Below are positions 1-8,510 of a DNA stretch of 64,000 nucleotides, piece after piece. The stretch covers positions 1 through 64,000 of the forward strand of contig NZ_QXFM01000020.1 in NCBI RefSeq assembly GCF_003584015.1, in the 5' to 3' direction. A program made the translations under genes and the position numbers. The stretch's first letter is position 1. Every line of letters begins with the position of its first letter. The notes below the pieces were generated by a model, which ran no database searches, had not been told where the DNA came from, and saw only the letters and a list, made by a program, of their open reading frames with translations. This DNA is from Aurantiacibacter xanthus (GTDB taxonomy: Bacteria; Pseudomonadota; Alphaproteobacteria; Sphingomonadales; Sphingomonadaceae).

Positions 1-1200
1 ACAATCGCGCCGGTCCCCCTCAGCAAAGCCGAAGTGCTCCCCGAGCCAGCCCCGCCTGCCGCCGAGCCGCGCGTTATCGGCGACATCATCGACCGCATTG
101 CGACCTATCGCAATGCCCGCCGCACCCCGGTGCTCGCGCCGCGCCTGCCGCTCGGCGATGCGCCCGAAACCACCAGCGTGATGGCCTTCGATGCGGTCAC
201 CGATGCCGAAGGGCGCGTGATGGCGGCAAGCGATCCGGTGCTGTCCGAGGTGCTCGGCATGCTGCTAACCAGCGCGCATCCCGGCCCGCTGACCGGCTTC
301 GGCGACGGGCTGAGCCCGGCCTTCCGCCTGCACCAGCCGGTCCATGCCGGCCGCATCACGCTCAAGGGCCCCGGCCGCCTTGGCGGCGACTGGCTGATCG
401 AGGCCGCGCCCATGTTCGCGCAGCCGCGCGGGAACTTCGCCGGCTATCGCTGCCGCCTGCGCCGCCCGCCGCGCGAGGCCGCCACCGAGACACGGGCACC
501 GGAGAATGCCGCCGCAGACCGCATGCGCCAGATCCTGCACGAGTTGCGCACCCCGGTCGGCGCAATCCAGGGTTTTGCCGAGGTCATCCAGCAGCAGGTG
601 TTCGGCCCCGCCCCGCACGAATACCGCGCCCATGCCGCCGCCATCTCGGTCGATGCGGCGCGCCTGCTCGCCGGGTTCGACGAGCTTGACCGGCTGGCGC
701 GGCTCCAGACCGGCGCGGCGCAACTCGACAGCGGCGAGAGCGATCTGGCCGAGGTCTTCAGCGAAACGCTGCGCCGCCTGCGCCCGGTGCTCGAACCGCG
801 CGACGCCACCATCGAGCTGGTCGCGGATCATCGCCCCTACCCGCTGGCCATCGCGCGCCACGAGACCCGGCTGCTCGCCTGGCGGCTGCTGGCCACCCTG
901 GCCGGCGCCCTCGCCCCGTCCGAAACGCTGACCCTGACGCTGAAGCAGCGTGGGCAATCGGCGCAGCTCACCGGCGCCCTGCCCCAATCGCTGCGCGATC
1001 TCGATGCTTTCGACGACAAGCGCCGGGGCGCGCTTAGTTCAGGCGTATTCGGCCCCCGCTTCGCGCTCGACCTTGCCGCCGCCGAAGCTCAGGCAGCCGG
1101 TGGGACGCTCGCCTTCACCGAAACCCATGTAAACCTTCACCTGCCGCTAACCGATGGCGGGTTATTGACCCCTGAAGCGCAGGCCAATAGCACGCGTTAG
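1..1200 (+). CDS. Histidine-kinase-like protein, 5' end outside the window
   Basis: The frame is open from base 1, so the gene begins before the window; the first GTG inside it (position 34) need not be the real start. About 400 codons are visible. Around codon 180 lies HELRTP, the phosphoacceptor motif of the HisKA dimerisation domain, followed by the expected second helix rich in Leu, Ala and Arg. The C-terminal part has the length of an HATPase domain, but I cannot find a clear N box or DxGxG box, so ATP binding may be degenerate. It ends 43 bases before the deacetylase gene on the same strand. It could be a sensor kinase with a divergent catalytic domain or a phosphotransfer-type protein; no sensor domain or membrane segment is visible in the part shown. 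Confidence 0.75.
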   Translation, partial: TIAPVPLSKAEVLPEPAPPAAEPRVIGDIIDRIATYRNARRTPVLAPRLPLGDAPETTSVMAFDAVTDAEGRVMAASDPVLSEVLGMLLTSAHPGPLTGFGDGLSPAFRLHQPVHAGRITLKGPGRLGGDWLIEAAPMFAQPRGNFAGYRCRLRRPPREAATETRAPENAAADRMRQILHELRTPVGAIQGFAEVIQQQVFGPAPHEYRAHAAAISVDAARLLAGFDELDRLARLQTGAAQLDSGESDLAEVFSETLRRLRPVLEPRDATIELVADHRPYPLAIARHETRLLAWRLLATLAGALAPSETLTLTLKQRGQSAQLTGALPQSLRDLDAFDDKRRGALSSGVFGPRFALDLAAAEAQAAGGTLAFTETHVNLHLPLTDGGLLTPEAQANSTR

Positions 1201-1243
1201 GCAACCGGCGCAGAGGGACGCCGGAGCATCAGGAGTAGCGACG

Positions 1244-2242
1244 GTGGCCCTACGAAGCCTGTTAGACCCGCCACCATCGCACGCTCTCGCCCGCTTTTCC
1301 GATCGCAAGACCCGCTACCTGCTGACCGTCGATACCGAAGAGGAGTTCGACTGGGACAAGCCGCTCCGGCGCGAAGGCTACGGGCTCGATCATATTCCTC
1401 GCCTCGCCCGGTTTCAGCAGTTCTGCGAAGGCATGGGCGTGGTGCCGATCTATCTCGTCGACTGGCCGATTGCCACCTCGTCGCTGGCGGGCGAGATCCT
1501 GCGCGAACCCATCGCCGCCGGACGGGCGGAAGTGGGAGTCCAACTGCATCCATGGGTCAGTCCGCCGTTCACCGAGGAGGTGAGCGAGACCAACAGCTTT
1601 GCCGGAAATCTGCCCCATGTGCTCGAGGCCGAGAAGTTCGCCCGCCTGCGCGACCGGATCGAAACGCAGTTCGGCGCGGCTCCCCTGATCTATCGCGCGG
1701 GGCGCTATGGCCTCGGTCCGCGCACGGCAGAGATCCTTCAGGCCAACGGCATTGCAATCGATAGCTCGGTGCGGTCGAAATTCGACTATTCGGCAAGCGG
1801 CGGCCCTGATTATCGCCGCCACCCGCTGGGGCCCTACTGGCTCGACGAGGACCGCACGATGCTCGAATTGCCGCTGACCACCACCTTCTGGGGCCTGCTG
1901 CGCGAACTTGGCGACGCGATCTATCCCCGCTTGTGGCGCATGCCGCAGGCGCGTGGAGTGCTGTCGCATCTCGGGCTGCTCGAACGCATTCCGCTCACCC
2001 CCGAGGGCGTGGGAGTCGAGGAGGCCATGCGCGGCATCGACATGGCGCTCGACGCGCAATTGCCGGTGCTGGTGTTTTCGTTCCACAGCCCTTCGCTGGC
2101 GCCCGGCCACACGCCCTACGTCCGCACCGAGGGCGATCTCGACCGGCTTTACGACTGGTGGCGACGCATCTTCGCCTATTGCGCGCTGCGCGACGTCAAG
2201 CCTTCCTCGGTGGCCGATGTGCTGGCGGCGGTGGAGCGTTGA
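1244..2242 (+). CDS. Polysaccharide deacetylase family protein (WalW-like)
   Basis: A 332-residue protein with a GTG start preceded by AGGAG at 1231-1235. The NodB-type deacetylase fold is suggested by TVDTEEEFDW (Asp30, the usual catalytic/metal Asp), the LHPW segment with His102, YRAGRYG near the middle and FSFHSPSL near the C-terminus. Members hydrolyse N- or O-acetyl groups on glycans. There is no signal peptide, which fits cytoplasmic deacetylases linked to exopolysaccharide or surface glycan synthesis rather than secreted enzymes. It follows the kinase-like gene closely, so the two may be co-transcribed. The exact substrate cannot be told from sequence, and a link to the alginate locus downstream is not shown because two tRNA genes lie between. 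Confidence 0.8.
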   Translation: MALRSLLDPPPSHALARFSDRKTRYLLTVDTEEEFDWDKPLRREGYGLDHIPRLARFQQFCEGMGVVPIYLVDWPIATSSLAGEILREPIAAGRAEVGVQLHPWVSPPFTEEVSETNSFAGNLPHVLEAEKFARLRDRIETQFGAAPLIYRAGRYGLGPRTAEILQANGIAIDSSVRSKFDYSASGGPDYRRHPLGPYWLDEDRTMLELPLTTTFWGLLRELGDAIYPRLWRMPQARGVLSHLGLLERIPLTPEGVGVEEAMRGIDMALDAQLPVLVFSFHSPSLAPGHTPYVRTEGDLDRLYDWWRRIFAYCALRDVKPSSVADVLAAVER

Positions 2243-2314
2243 ACAGGTGACAGCGCGTAGGTCTTGCCGTGCGGGCTTGCACAAGCTATCGGCCCATTTC
2301 GCGCTGACAAGGCG

Positions 2315-2391
2315 GGGCCTGTAGCTCAGTTGGTTAGAGCTGGCCGCTCATAACGGCTAGGTCGCGGGTTCGAGTCCTGCCGGGCCCACCA
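2315..2391 (+). tRNA. tRNA with CAU anticodon, probably tRNA-Ile2 (lysidine type)
   Basis: A 77-base cloverleaf with encoded CCA. The acceptor stem GGGCCTG pairs with CGGGCCC (one G-T pair), the anticodon stem GGCCG/CGGCT encloses loop CTCATAA with CAT at 2349-2351, and the T arm contains GGTTCGAGTCC. G1:C72 is paired, so it is not an initiator tRNA. CAU is shared by elongator Met and by Ile2; the acceptor sequence looks more like the alphaproteobacterial Ile2 type, but this is from memory and should be checked with tRNAscan-SE or TFAM. Confidence 0.9.
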
Positions 2392-2421
2392 GCCTTGTTG
2401 TCAGCCGCGAACGATCCCGGT

Positions 2422-2498
<77 letters not shown>

Positions 2499-2561
2499 AT
2501 CGTTGTTTTTCCAACCTCATAGCGCGCGGCGCAGCACCTGCGATGCAACAGAGTGATGTTG

Positions 2562-2573
2562 CAGACCAATTGG
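2562..2573. promoter_or_regulatory. Upstream copy of 12-base repeat CAGACCAATTGG
   Basis: Identical to 2743-2754, 181 bases downstream, and containing the palindrome CCAATTGG. Two copies bracketing a promoter region suggest a regulator binding pair that could support looping. This is inference; the sequence shows only the exact repeat. Confidence 0.35.
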
Positions 2574-2742
2574 CGCGCGCCATACGGTCCTGCCGTGACG
2601 CGCCGTCGCGGCAGCGGCGACGCACTGCGCCCGCCCCAGCCAACGGCCAAACAATATCGTACACCGTGGACCGGATCCCCCGTCAACCGGCCTGATCACG
2701 CGCGCCTGGATCAAACATCTAAACGCAACGATATCAGGACTC

Positions 2743-2762
2743 CAGACCAATTGGTATGACAG
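2743..2762. promoter_or_regulatory. Candidate operator before the TonB receptor gene
   Basis: Contains the second CAGACCAATTGG copy, the perfect palindrome ACCAATTGGT (2746-2755) and the overlapping half-site TTGGTATGACA (2751-2761). The half-site resembles TTGGTATTATA and TTGGTATGATA next to the GntR-family regulator gene, and the TTGGTATACCAA-type operators known for UxuR/ExuR-like FCD regulators. It lies about 100 bases before the receptor start. Confidence 0.45.
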
Positions 2763-2858
2763 TTATTTCCAAAAAAGGTCCGCGAATGGACAAAACTGGT
2801 TGACGAAATTGCCTAGACAATTAATTTCCCCAAAAAACGACGGATGGGAGAGTGTCAG

Positions 2859-5732
2859 ATGGCACGGAATAACGGTGTTGGGTGCAACTTGTTGGCTGGC
2901 AACGGCTGGGCGCGGCTGCGTTGCGGCGTGGCTTTGGCCGCGATCGCGTGGCCGCATGTGGCGATGGCGCAGGATAGCCAGACGGCTCCCTCCTCCAGCG
3001 AGCAGCCCGCCACCGAGATCGTGGTGAGCGCCATTCGCGCCACCATTCAGGATTCAATCGAGACCAAGCGTGAAACCACGGCCATCGTGGATTCGCTGTC
3101 GGCCGATGACATCGGCGACATCCCTGCCCTCTCGGTCGGTCAGGCGATCCAGACCATCACCGGCGCAACGACCCACCGCGAAAAGGGCGACGCCTCGGAA
3201 ATCGCCCTGCGCGGCCTCGGGCCGTTCCTGAGCAATTCCACCTTCAACGGGCGCGAGGCCAGCAACGGCAGCGGCGACCGGTCGGTCAATTTCAACCAGT
3301 TCCCCTCGGAACTGATCAACAAGATCACGATCTACAAATCGCAACAGGCCAACCTCATCGAAGGCGGCGTCGCGGGCACCATCGAGCTGGGGACAGTGCG
3401 CCCGCTCGATTACAAACGCCGCCGCATTCAGATGGAAGGCAAGGTCAACTACAACCCCTATCAGGACCGGGTCTACGGCGACACTGGCCTTGGCTGGCGC
3501 GGCACGATCAGTCTCATCGACCAGTTCTCGCTCGGCGGCCTGGGGGATATCGGTGTCTCCATCGGCTACCAGCGGCAGCGCACCGCCAATCCCGAAGAAA
3601 CCCTGGCCGGCAGCTCGACCTGGAGCGCCTGCGACGATTCCGTCGATGTGCTGACCGGAAACTGCCGCAACGTCACGAACGCCCAGGTGAATGACGGCAC
3701 GCCGTTCTACATCGTGCCCAACGCCATGACCTATCGCCAGATCAGCGAAAACGATCAGCGCGATGCGGTGTTCGGCGCTATCCAGTGGCGACCGTCACCC
3801 ACCGTCGAGATCAACCTCGACGTCGAGTATTCGGACCGCTCCTTCGCCGAAAACCGCAGCGACCTGACCTTCTCGGAAATGCGGCTCGGCCTGAAAAACC
3901 GCGAGGTCGATCCGGCCGGGTTCCTGCGATACGTCGAGGGCATGACCTCGCTCGAGTCCAACTCGACGCTGACCGAGCGCTCGGAGGAGTATCTTGGCGG
4001 CGGGCTCGAAATCGCGGTCGAGGCCAGCGATCGCCTGCGCCTTGTGGCCGACGTGTCCTATTCGGATACCACCCGGCTCGATCGGTCGCGCAGCACCCGT
4101 CTGCGCACCGACCCGCTCGACATTTACGGCAATCGCACGCCGGTCGGCAATCAGCGCGTGGCCTACACCTACGACGCACGCGACAGCTTCGCGCCGGTGT
4201 TCACGATCGATCCGCGCTTCGACCTCAATGACTGGTCGCTGTTCAGCGACGATGCCCGCCTGCGTCGTGACGAGCGCGAGCGCAGCAACACGATCTGGGC
4301 TGGCCGGCTCGACGCCAGCTATGAACTTTCCGGCCTGATATCCGCGCTGCACGCCGGGGTTCGTTACAGCCATCAGACCTATAACGACTACACCGACCGG
4401 GTGGAGATGACCCAGGGCGACCGCAATGTGGATCGCGATGCGAACCTCGCCTGCCGCACCCGCTTCCCGCAGCGCGACTACCTGAAGGATGCCCCCGGCG
4501 ACCAGATTTCCAGCTGGGCTACCTTCGATCCGCTGTGCCTGTTCGATGCCTATCTCGGCACCGAGGATCCGGGCCCCAACGACGACCTGCGCGCCATCAC
4601 CAACACCGATGTGCTCGAACAGGTCTGGGCAGGCTATGTCATGGCCGACTACGAAGGCGACATCGGTTCGCTGCCCGTGCGCGGCAACGTGGGTGTCCGC
4701 GTGGTCAGGACCGAGGTGGAATCGAACGGGCTGCGCAGCGCTCTCGATATCGTCAACAACGGCGACGGCACGATCCGGCTGGTCGAAACCGGCGACTTCG
4801 AGACGGTGACCATCAAGCACGACACCACGCGCGTTTTGCCCAGTGCGAACATGATCTTCGAACTCAAGCCCGAGCTGTTGCTGAGAGCGGCTGCCTATCG
4901 CGCAATGTCGCGTCCGGCACCCAGCGCGCTCTCGGCAGGCCGCTCGATCCAGCTCGATGACGGCACGGCCTTCACCGACGTGGCCGATGCCATCCGCAAC
5001 ATTCAGGCGGCGGGCAGCCCCCGTCTGGAGCCGCTGATGTCATGGAATGGCGATCTGGCGCTGGAGTGGTATCCCAATCGCGACACCATCCTGTCGACGA
5101 CGGTCTATTACAAGCGCTTCTCCGGCGGCTTCCAGCCCGTCCGCATCAACGAGGATTTCGTCCTCGGCGGGCAGCAGGTGAATATCCCGGTCTCGCAGAC
5201 CCGCAACAGCGACGACAAGTCGACCGTCTATGGTCTGGAACTCACCGCGGCGACGCGCTTCAGCTTCCTGCCCGCACCGCTCGACGGTCTCGGCGCGAAG
5301 GTGAGCTACAACTATGCGAAGTCGAACTTCAAATCGCACGATATCCTGCTCGGCGACATCTACGATCCGGTGACCGAGGAAGTCGAGCCGGGGATCATTC
5401 CGCCCGCCAACCTCTCGGGCTATTCGAAGCACGTGCTGTCGGCGCAGGCCTATTACGACATCGGCCCGGTCTCGCTGCAGGGCATCTACAACTACCGTTC
5501 GCAGTATTATCAGGACTTCGTCGGCGGAAACAGCCAGCTGCGCTATGTCGGCGACAACCAGACCTTCGACCTGCGCGCATCGCTCGACGTGATGCCGGGC
5601 GTGTCGCTGCGGGTGGAAGCGCTCAACATCTTTAACGAACCGAAGGTGACCTACATGCCGGTGGTCGGAAGCACGCGCCAGTATCACTACTATGGCTCCA
5701 AGTACTTCATCGGCCTGCGGGTGAAGCTGTGA
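2859..5732 (+). CDS. TonB-dependent receptor (Caulobacter type), probable alginate oligosaccharide importer
   Basis: About 957 residues from the ATG at 2859, chosen because GGGAGAG at 2846-2852 sits six bases before it; an in-frame ATG at 2844 lacks a site. Residues 1-37 are a Sec signal peptide ending AMA|Q. The plug domain starts near residue 53 (IVVSAIRATIQDSIETKR, then DDIGDIPALSVGQAIQTI), followed by a long beta-barrel with the usual aromatic C-terminal strand ending in LRVKL. This N-terminal pattern is typical of the large Caulobacter/sphingomonad receptor family that imports carbohydrates across the outer membrane using TonB energy. It is the first gene of the alginate locus, so alginate oligomers are the likely ligand. 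Its stop overlaps the start of the next gene, implying coupled translation. Confidence 0.92.
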   Translation: MARNNGVGCNLLAGNGWARLRCGVALAAIAWPHVAMAQDSQTAPSSSEQPATEIVVSAIRATIQDSIETKRETTAIVDSLSADDIGDIPALSVGQAIQTITGATTHREKGDASEIALRGLGPFLSNSTFNGREASNGSGDRSVNFNQFPSELINKITIYKSQQANLIEGGVAGTIELGTVRPLDYKRRRIQMEGKVNYNPYQDRVYGDTGLGWRGTISLIDQFSLGGLGDIGVSIGYQRQRTANPEETLAGSSTWSACDDSVDVLTGNCRNVTNAQVNDGTPFYIVPNAMTYRQISENDQRDAVFGAIQWRPSPTVEINLDVEYSDRSFAENRSDLTFSEMRLGLKNREVDPAGFLRYVEGMTSLESNSTLTERSEEYLGGGLEIAVEASDRLRLVADVSYSDTTRLDRSRSTRLRTDPLDIYGNRTPVGNQRVAYTYDARDSFAPVFTIDPRFDLNDWSLFSDDARLRRDERERSNTIWAGRLDASYELSGLISALHAGVRYSHQTYNDYTDRVEMTQGDRNVDRDANLACRTRFPQRDYLKDAPGDQISSWATFDPLCLFDAYLGTEDPGPNDDLRAITNTDVLEQVWAGYVMADYEGDIGSLPVRGNVGVRVVRTEVESNGLRSALDIVNNGDGTIRLVETGDFETVTIKHDTTRVLPSANMIFELKPELLLRAAAYRAMSRPAPSALSAGRSIQLDDGTAFTDVADAIRNIQAAGSPRLEPLMSWNGDLALEWYPNRDTILSTTVYYKRFSGGFQPVRINEDFVLGGQQVNIPVSQTRNSDDKSTVYGLELTAATRFSFLPAPLDGLGAKVSYNYAKSNFKSHDILLGDIYDPVTEEVEPGIIPPANLSGYSKHVLSAQAYYDIGPVSLQGIYNYRSQYYQDFVGGNSQLRYVGDNQTFDLRASLDVMPGVSLRVEALNIFNEPKVTYMPVVGSTRQYHYYGSKYFIGLRVKL

Positions 5733-6685
5733 TGCGCCCGGCTCTGCGCACGAGGCGCGCCTGCCGCAAGCTGGCAACGGCGCTGATGGCCTCGACGGTG
5801 ATGCTGGCAGGCTGCGCCTCGGCGCAACCGGCCGGCACACAGGCCCCCGCCTCGGTGTCGGCACGGCCATCGCCGGAAGCGACCGGCCCGGTGGCGGCGG
5901 TCTACAAGGATCTGGTCTATCGCTCCATCGACGGGACCGACCTTCACCTCGATCTCTACACCAGCGCCCACGCCAATGGGCAGCCCTCCCCCGTTCTGGT
6001 CTATTTCCACGGCGGAGCCTGGGCGCGCGGTCAGCGCCCGGAAAGCTGGCGCGGCTATTCGCGGTTCCTCCAGCGCGGCTACGCGGTGATTACCGTGCAG
6101 TACCGTCTGGCGGGCGAAGCGCAGGCTCCGGCGGCGGTGCAGGATGCCCGCTGCGTGCTGCACTGGATCGGCGCAAATGCCGACCGCTACGGCTTCGATG
6201 TCGACCGGATTGTCGCCCACGGCACATCCGCCGGTGGCCACCTCGCCCTGATGGCGAGCTACCTCGAAGCGGCAGACGGGCTTGATACCCCCGACTGCGA
6301 GGGCGTGCCCAGGGTTGCCGCCGTGCTCGACTTCTACGGACCGACCAACCTTGCCCAGCCCTACAACGGCGCTGCCTCGGGTCGCCACCCCTCGGTCGTG
6401 CGCTGGGTTGGCGATGGCCCCGGCGCGCATGACATGGACGTGCGAATGTCGCCGCTCACCTATGTCGGGCCGGACGTGCCGCCGACCATGATCGTCCACG
6501 GCGACAGCGACGATGTGGTGACGATCGACCAGTCGCGCGAACTTTACGCTGCTCTGCAACGGGTCGAGGTGCCCACCGACATGGTGATCGTGCCGGGTGG
6601 CGGCCACGGCAAGTTCCCCGACGCCGAGAAAGCGCGCGTCGCCGGAGAGGTCGATCGTTTTCTCACCACAATCGGCCTTCCGTAA
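5732..6685 (+). CDS. Lipoprotein alpha/beta hydrolase (esterase), coupled to the receptor
   Basis: The ATG at 5732 overlaps the receptor stop as TGATG; a GTG one codon earlier is also possible. Residues 1-28 form a lipoprotein signal with lipobox LAGC, so the enzyme is probably anchored in the periplasm or outer membrane. The BD-FAE/hormone-sensitive-lipase-like fold is shown by HGGAW at 93-97 (oxyanion hole), GTSAGG with nucleophile Ser166, HGDSDDVV with the likely acid, and GGGHGKF with the catalytic His near the C-terminus; length about 317 residues is normal. Because its gene is fused to the receptor's translation and lies in an alginate locus, a role in deacetylating O-acetylated alginate is a reasonable inference, not a demonstrated one. 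A general carboxylesterase is the alternative. Confidence 0.85.
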   Translation: MRPALRTRRACRKLATALMASTVMLAGCASAQPAGTQAPASVSARPSPEATGPVAAVYKDLVYRSIDGTDLHLDLYTSAHANGQPSPVLVYFHGGAWARGQRPESWRGYSRFLQRGYAVITVQYRLAGEAQAPAAVQDARCVLHWIGANADRYGFDVDRIVAHGTSAGGHLALMASYLEAADGLDTPDCEGVPRVAAVLDFYGPTNLAQPYNGAASGRHPSVVRWVGDGPGAHDMDVRMSPLTYVGPDVPPTMIVHGDSDDVVTIDQSRELYAALQRVEVPTDMVIVPGGGHGKFPDAEKARVAGEVDRFLTTIGLP

Positions 6686-6735
6686 AAGGCCTGCGCGCAG
6701 CCAAGACCGCGCGCACAATCTGCCTGCTGAAACGA

Positions 6736-6772
6736 ATTGCGCCGCCCATTCCCCGGAAATGGGCGGCGCAAT
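6736..6772. terminator. Bidirectional hairpin between convergent genes
   Basis: A perfect 15-base-pair stem (left arm 6736-6750, right arm 6758-6772, core GCGCCGCCCAT) with a 7-base loop. It lies between the convergent hydrolase and PL7 genes. The stem begins with ATT and ends with AAT, giving short T/A tracts on both sides, so it may work in both directions. Confidence 0.75.
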
Positions 6773-6782
6773 CATATCCCGG

Positions 6783-7532
6783 TCAGGTATCGAAGTTCAG
6801 GGTCGACAGGCGGACGCTGCAATCGCCTGCATTCTGGAGGTAGCAGCCCGTTTTGAAATACACCGACTTCGACGACTGGGTGTAGTAGCTCATGTTGTCC
6901 GACCAGGTTTGCACGTCATTATCGCCGAGCTTCGCGGTGATCGTGCCATTGTCGTTGTAGACGAGGTCGAGCTTCGTGAAGCTCGTGGGTGCCGGCCCCA
7001 AAGGCTTGTACTGATACTGCGGCGAAAGCCCTGCGTTCGTGCGGTAAATACCCCAGAGGTAGTTGCTCAGGCCGCTGCGCGAACTCAGGAATTCGACCCG
7101 CAGGATCGGCTGGCCGCCAGTCTGCCCGTAGATCTGCGCGACGGTGAAACGGGTGGAGTAAGACCCGCCATATCTCAGGCTCAGCCGCAGGTTCATGGCC
7201 ATATCAGTGCGACTTCCGGCAAAGGAATCGCCCCTCAACTCATTGCGTTGCGAAGAGCCCCCGCCCTCGATGGTGAACTGCATGTTGGTATTGTCGAGAT
7301 ACCAGTTATCCGGATCGTAATAGTAATTGATGATATTGCTGTTCGTTATGCAGGTGCTGGAGGTCGGAAGCTGCAATTTGGCATGTTCCAGCGCATTCTT
7401 GAACTTCGCCTCGGAATAGGGCGATCCATTGGTGTCCTGCACCGGATCGCAGGCGAATGCAGCCCAGGCCGGCGACGCCAATCCCATGCTGAGCCCCACT
7501 GCCCCGGCAAACGTGATGCATTTCTTACGCAT
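6783..7532 (-). CDS. Polysaccharide lyase family 7 (alginate lyase) with altered catalytic motif
   Basis: 249 residues from the ATG at 7532, preceded by GGGAGAGAGG; a longer frame to 7607 has no such site. Residues 1-24 are a Sec signal peptide (AWA|A), so the enzyme is exported. The PL7 jelly-roll motifs appear in order: RNELR at 96-100 (family RxELR), QIY at 133-135 where the family has QIH or QVH, and YFKTGCY at 225-231 (family YFKAGxY). Arg, Gln and Tyr of the active site are therefore kept, but the His that assists catalysis is Tyr135. PL7 enzymes cut alginate by beta-elimination, usually inside the chain. The gene is divergent from the GntR-type regulator, with 228 bases between. The substitution could mean altered specificity, a different uronan substrate, or loss of activity. 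Confidence 0.82.
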   Translation of the reverse strand: MRKKCITFAGAVGLSMGLASPAWAAFACDPVQDTNGSPYSEAKFKNALEHAKLQLPTSSTCITNSNIINYYYDPDNWYLDNTNMQFTIEGGGSSQRNELRGDSFAGSRTDMAMNLRLSLRYGGSYSTRFTVAQIYGQTGGQPILRVEFLSSRSGLSNYLWGIYRTNAGLSPQYQYKPLGPAPTSFTKLDLVYNDNGTITAKLGDNDVQTWSDNMSYYTQSSKSVYFKTGCYLQNAGDCSVRLSTLNFDT

Positions 7533-7560
7533 ATTCCTCTCTCCCTTATGATATTTGCAA

Positions 7561-7592
7561 GAGGTATGCATATAAAGTGTATATTGGCAATA
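7561..7592. promoter_or_regulatory. Probable PL7 promoter region with palindrome and GGTATG site
   Basis: An AT-rich stretch upstream of the PL7 start. It holds the exact odd palindrome TATTGGCAATA (7582-7592) and GGTATG (7563-7568), a core shared with the candidate operators at 2753 and 8540-8547. Autoregulation of the divergent regulator gene from this interval is likely, and a TTACCAAGG match lies at 7739-7747 just before it. Promoter hexamers cannot be fixed by eye. Confidence 0.35.
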
Positions 7593-7760
7593 CAAAGAGG
7601 ATTGCACTTGAACGGGTGCGCAGCGTGGGGATCCTTGCCGCCAGCCCGGTGGACGACATGGCGTGCCAGAGCGAACTCAGCGACGTTGCGCTAGGCGATA
7701 TGGCCATGCCAATTCATCGGTGCTAACAATGGTTTCGCTTACCAAGGATACGGATTCACA

Positions 7761-8510
7761 ATGGGTCAAATGTCGACAAAGAGGCTATTCCAAACGGTTG
7801 CCAAGCAGATTGAAGACCTCATCGACGAGGGACTCTATCCGGCCGGAACGCGCCTCCCCGGCGAGCGGGAGCTTGCGGAGAAACTGGGCGTAAGCCGTGT
7901 GACCATTCGCGAGGCGGAGATTGCCTTGCAGGCCATGGGCCGCCTCGAAATCAAAACCGGATCAGGTGTTTACGTCAGCGACACACCTCCGGCGATGAAG
8001 CACACTCTGCCGAAGGTCAGCGCGTTCGAGGTGACCGAGGCGCGCCTGCTGATCGAATCGGAAACGGCAGCCCTCGCCGCGCTCAATATCGACGAGGCCG
8101 GCATCGAACATCTCGAAGATCTGGTCGCCAGGATGCGGTCAGGCAGCGAGAAAGAAGCCAACGAGGCCGACGAACTGTTTCACCTGAGGATCGCCGAAGC
8201 ATCGAACAATGCCGCCATGGTCCATACCGTGAAGGCGCTCTGGCAGATGCGTGAAGACATACCCGAGGTAAAACAGATATATGCATCCGTCTGCGTACAC
8301 GATGCGCAGTCGCGGACCGAAGAGCACAAGGCAGTGTTCGATGCCATCAAGGCGCGCGATCCCGCCGGCGCACGCGCTGCCATGCGCGACCACTTCCACC
8401 GCCTGATCGACGCCATGCTCGATGCAGCGGAACGCAAGGCCATCGACGAGGCCAGGCAGCAGGCAAGCGCCAGCAGGCAACGGTTTGCGGCGGCCACCCG
8501 CATGTCCTGA
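7761..8510 (+). CDS. FadR/GntR-family regulator (FCD domain), probable alginate-locus repressor
   Basis: 249 residues. Residues about 10-75 are a winged helix-turn-helix of GntR type (LPGERELAEKLGVSRVTIREA, then RLEIKTGSGVYV), and the rest is an all-helical FCD ligand domain with DELFHLRIAEASNN, EEHKAVFDAI and MRDHFHR, which carry the metal-binding Asp/His positions of that fold. FCD regulators commonly sense sugar acids, and UxuR/ExuR/KdgR-type members control uronate genes. Located inside the locus, divergent from PL7 and followed by the PL6 operon, it most probably represses the locus until DEH or KDG binds. A second ATG three codons in (7770) is possible; the ribosome site AAGGA at 7744-7748 is distant from either. 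Confidence 0.9.
   Translation: MGQMSTKRLFQTVAKQIEDLIDEGLYPAGTRLPGERELAEKLGVSRVTIREAEIALQAMGRLEIKTGSGVYVSDTPPAMKHTLPKVSAFEVTEARLLIESETAALAALNIDEAGIEHLEDLVARMRSGSEKEANEADELFHLRIAEASNNAAMVHTVKALWQMREDIPEVKQIYASVCVHDAQSRTEEHKAVFDAIKARDPAGARAAMRDHFHRLIDAMLDAAERKAIDEARQQASASRQRFAAATRMS

Larger units (their letters stand above)
2499..2858. other. 360-base intergenic region before the alginate locus
   Basis: No credible gene is present; open frames here are antisense or shadow frames of the tRNAs. The region turns AT-rich after about 2690 and should hold the receptor promoter. Visible structure is a 12-base direct repeat, CAGACCAATTGG, at 2562-2573 and 2743-2754; the second copy extends into the palindrome ACCAATTGGT and a TTGGTAT half-site. 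A TTGACG hexamer at 2800-2805 could be a -35 element, but I see no convincing -10 at 17 bases. Confidence 0.7.
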
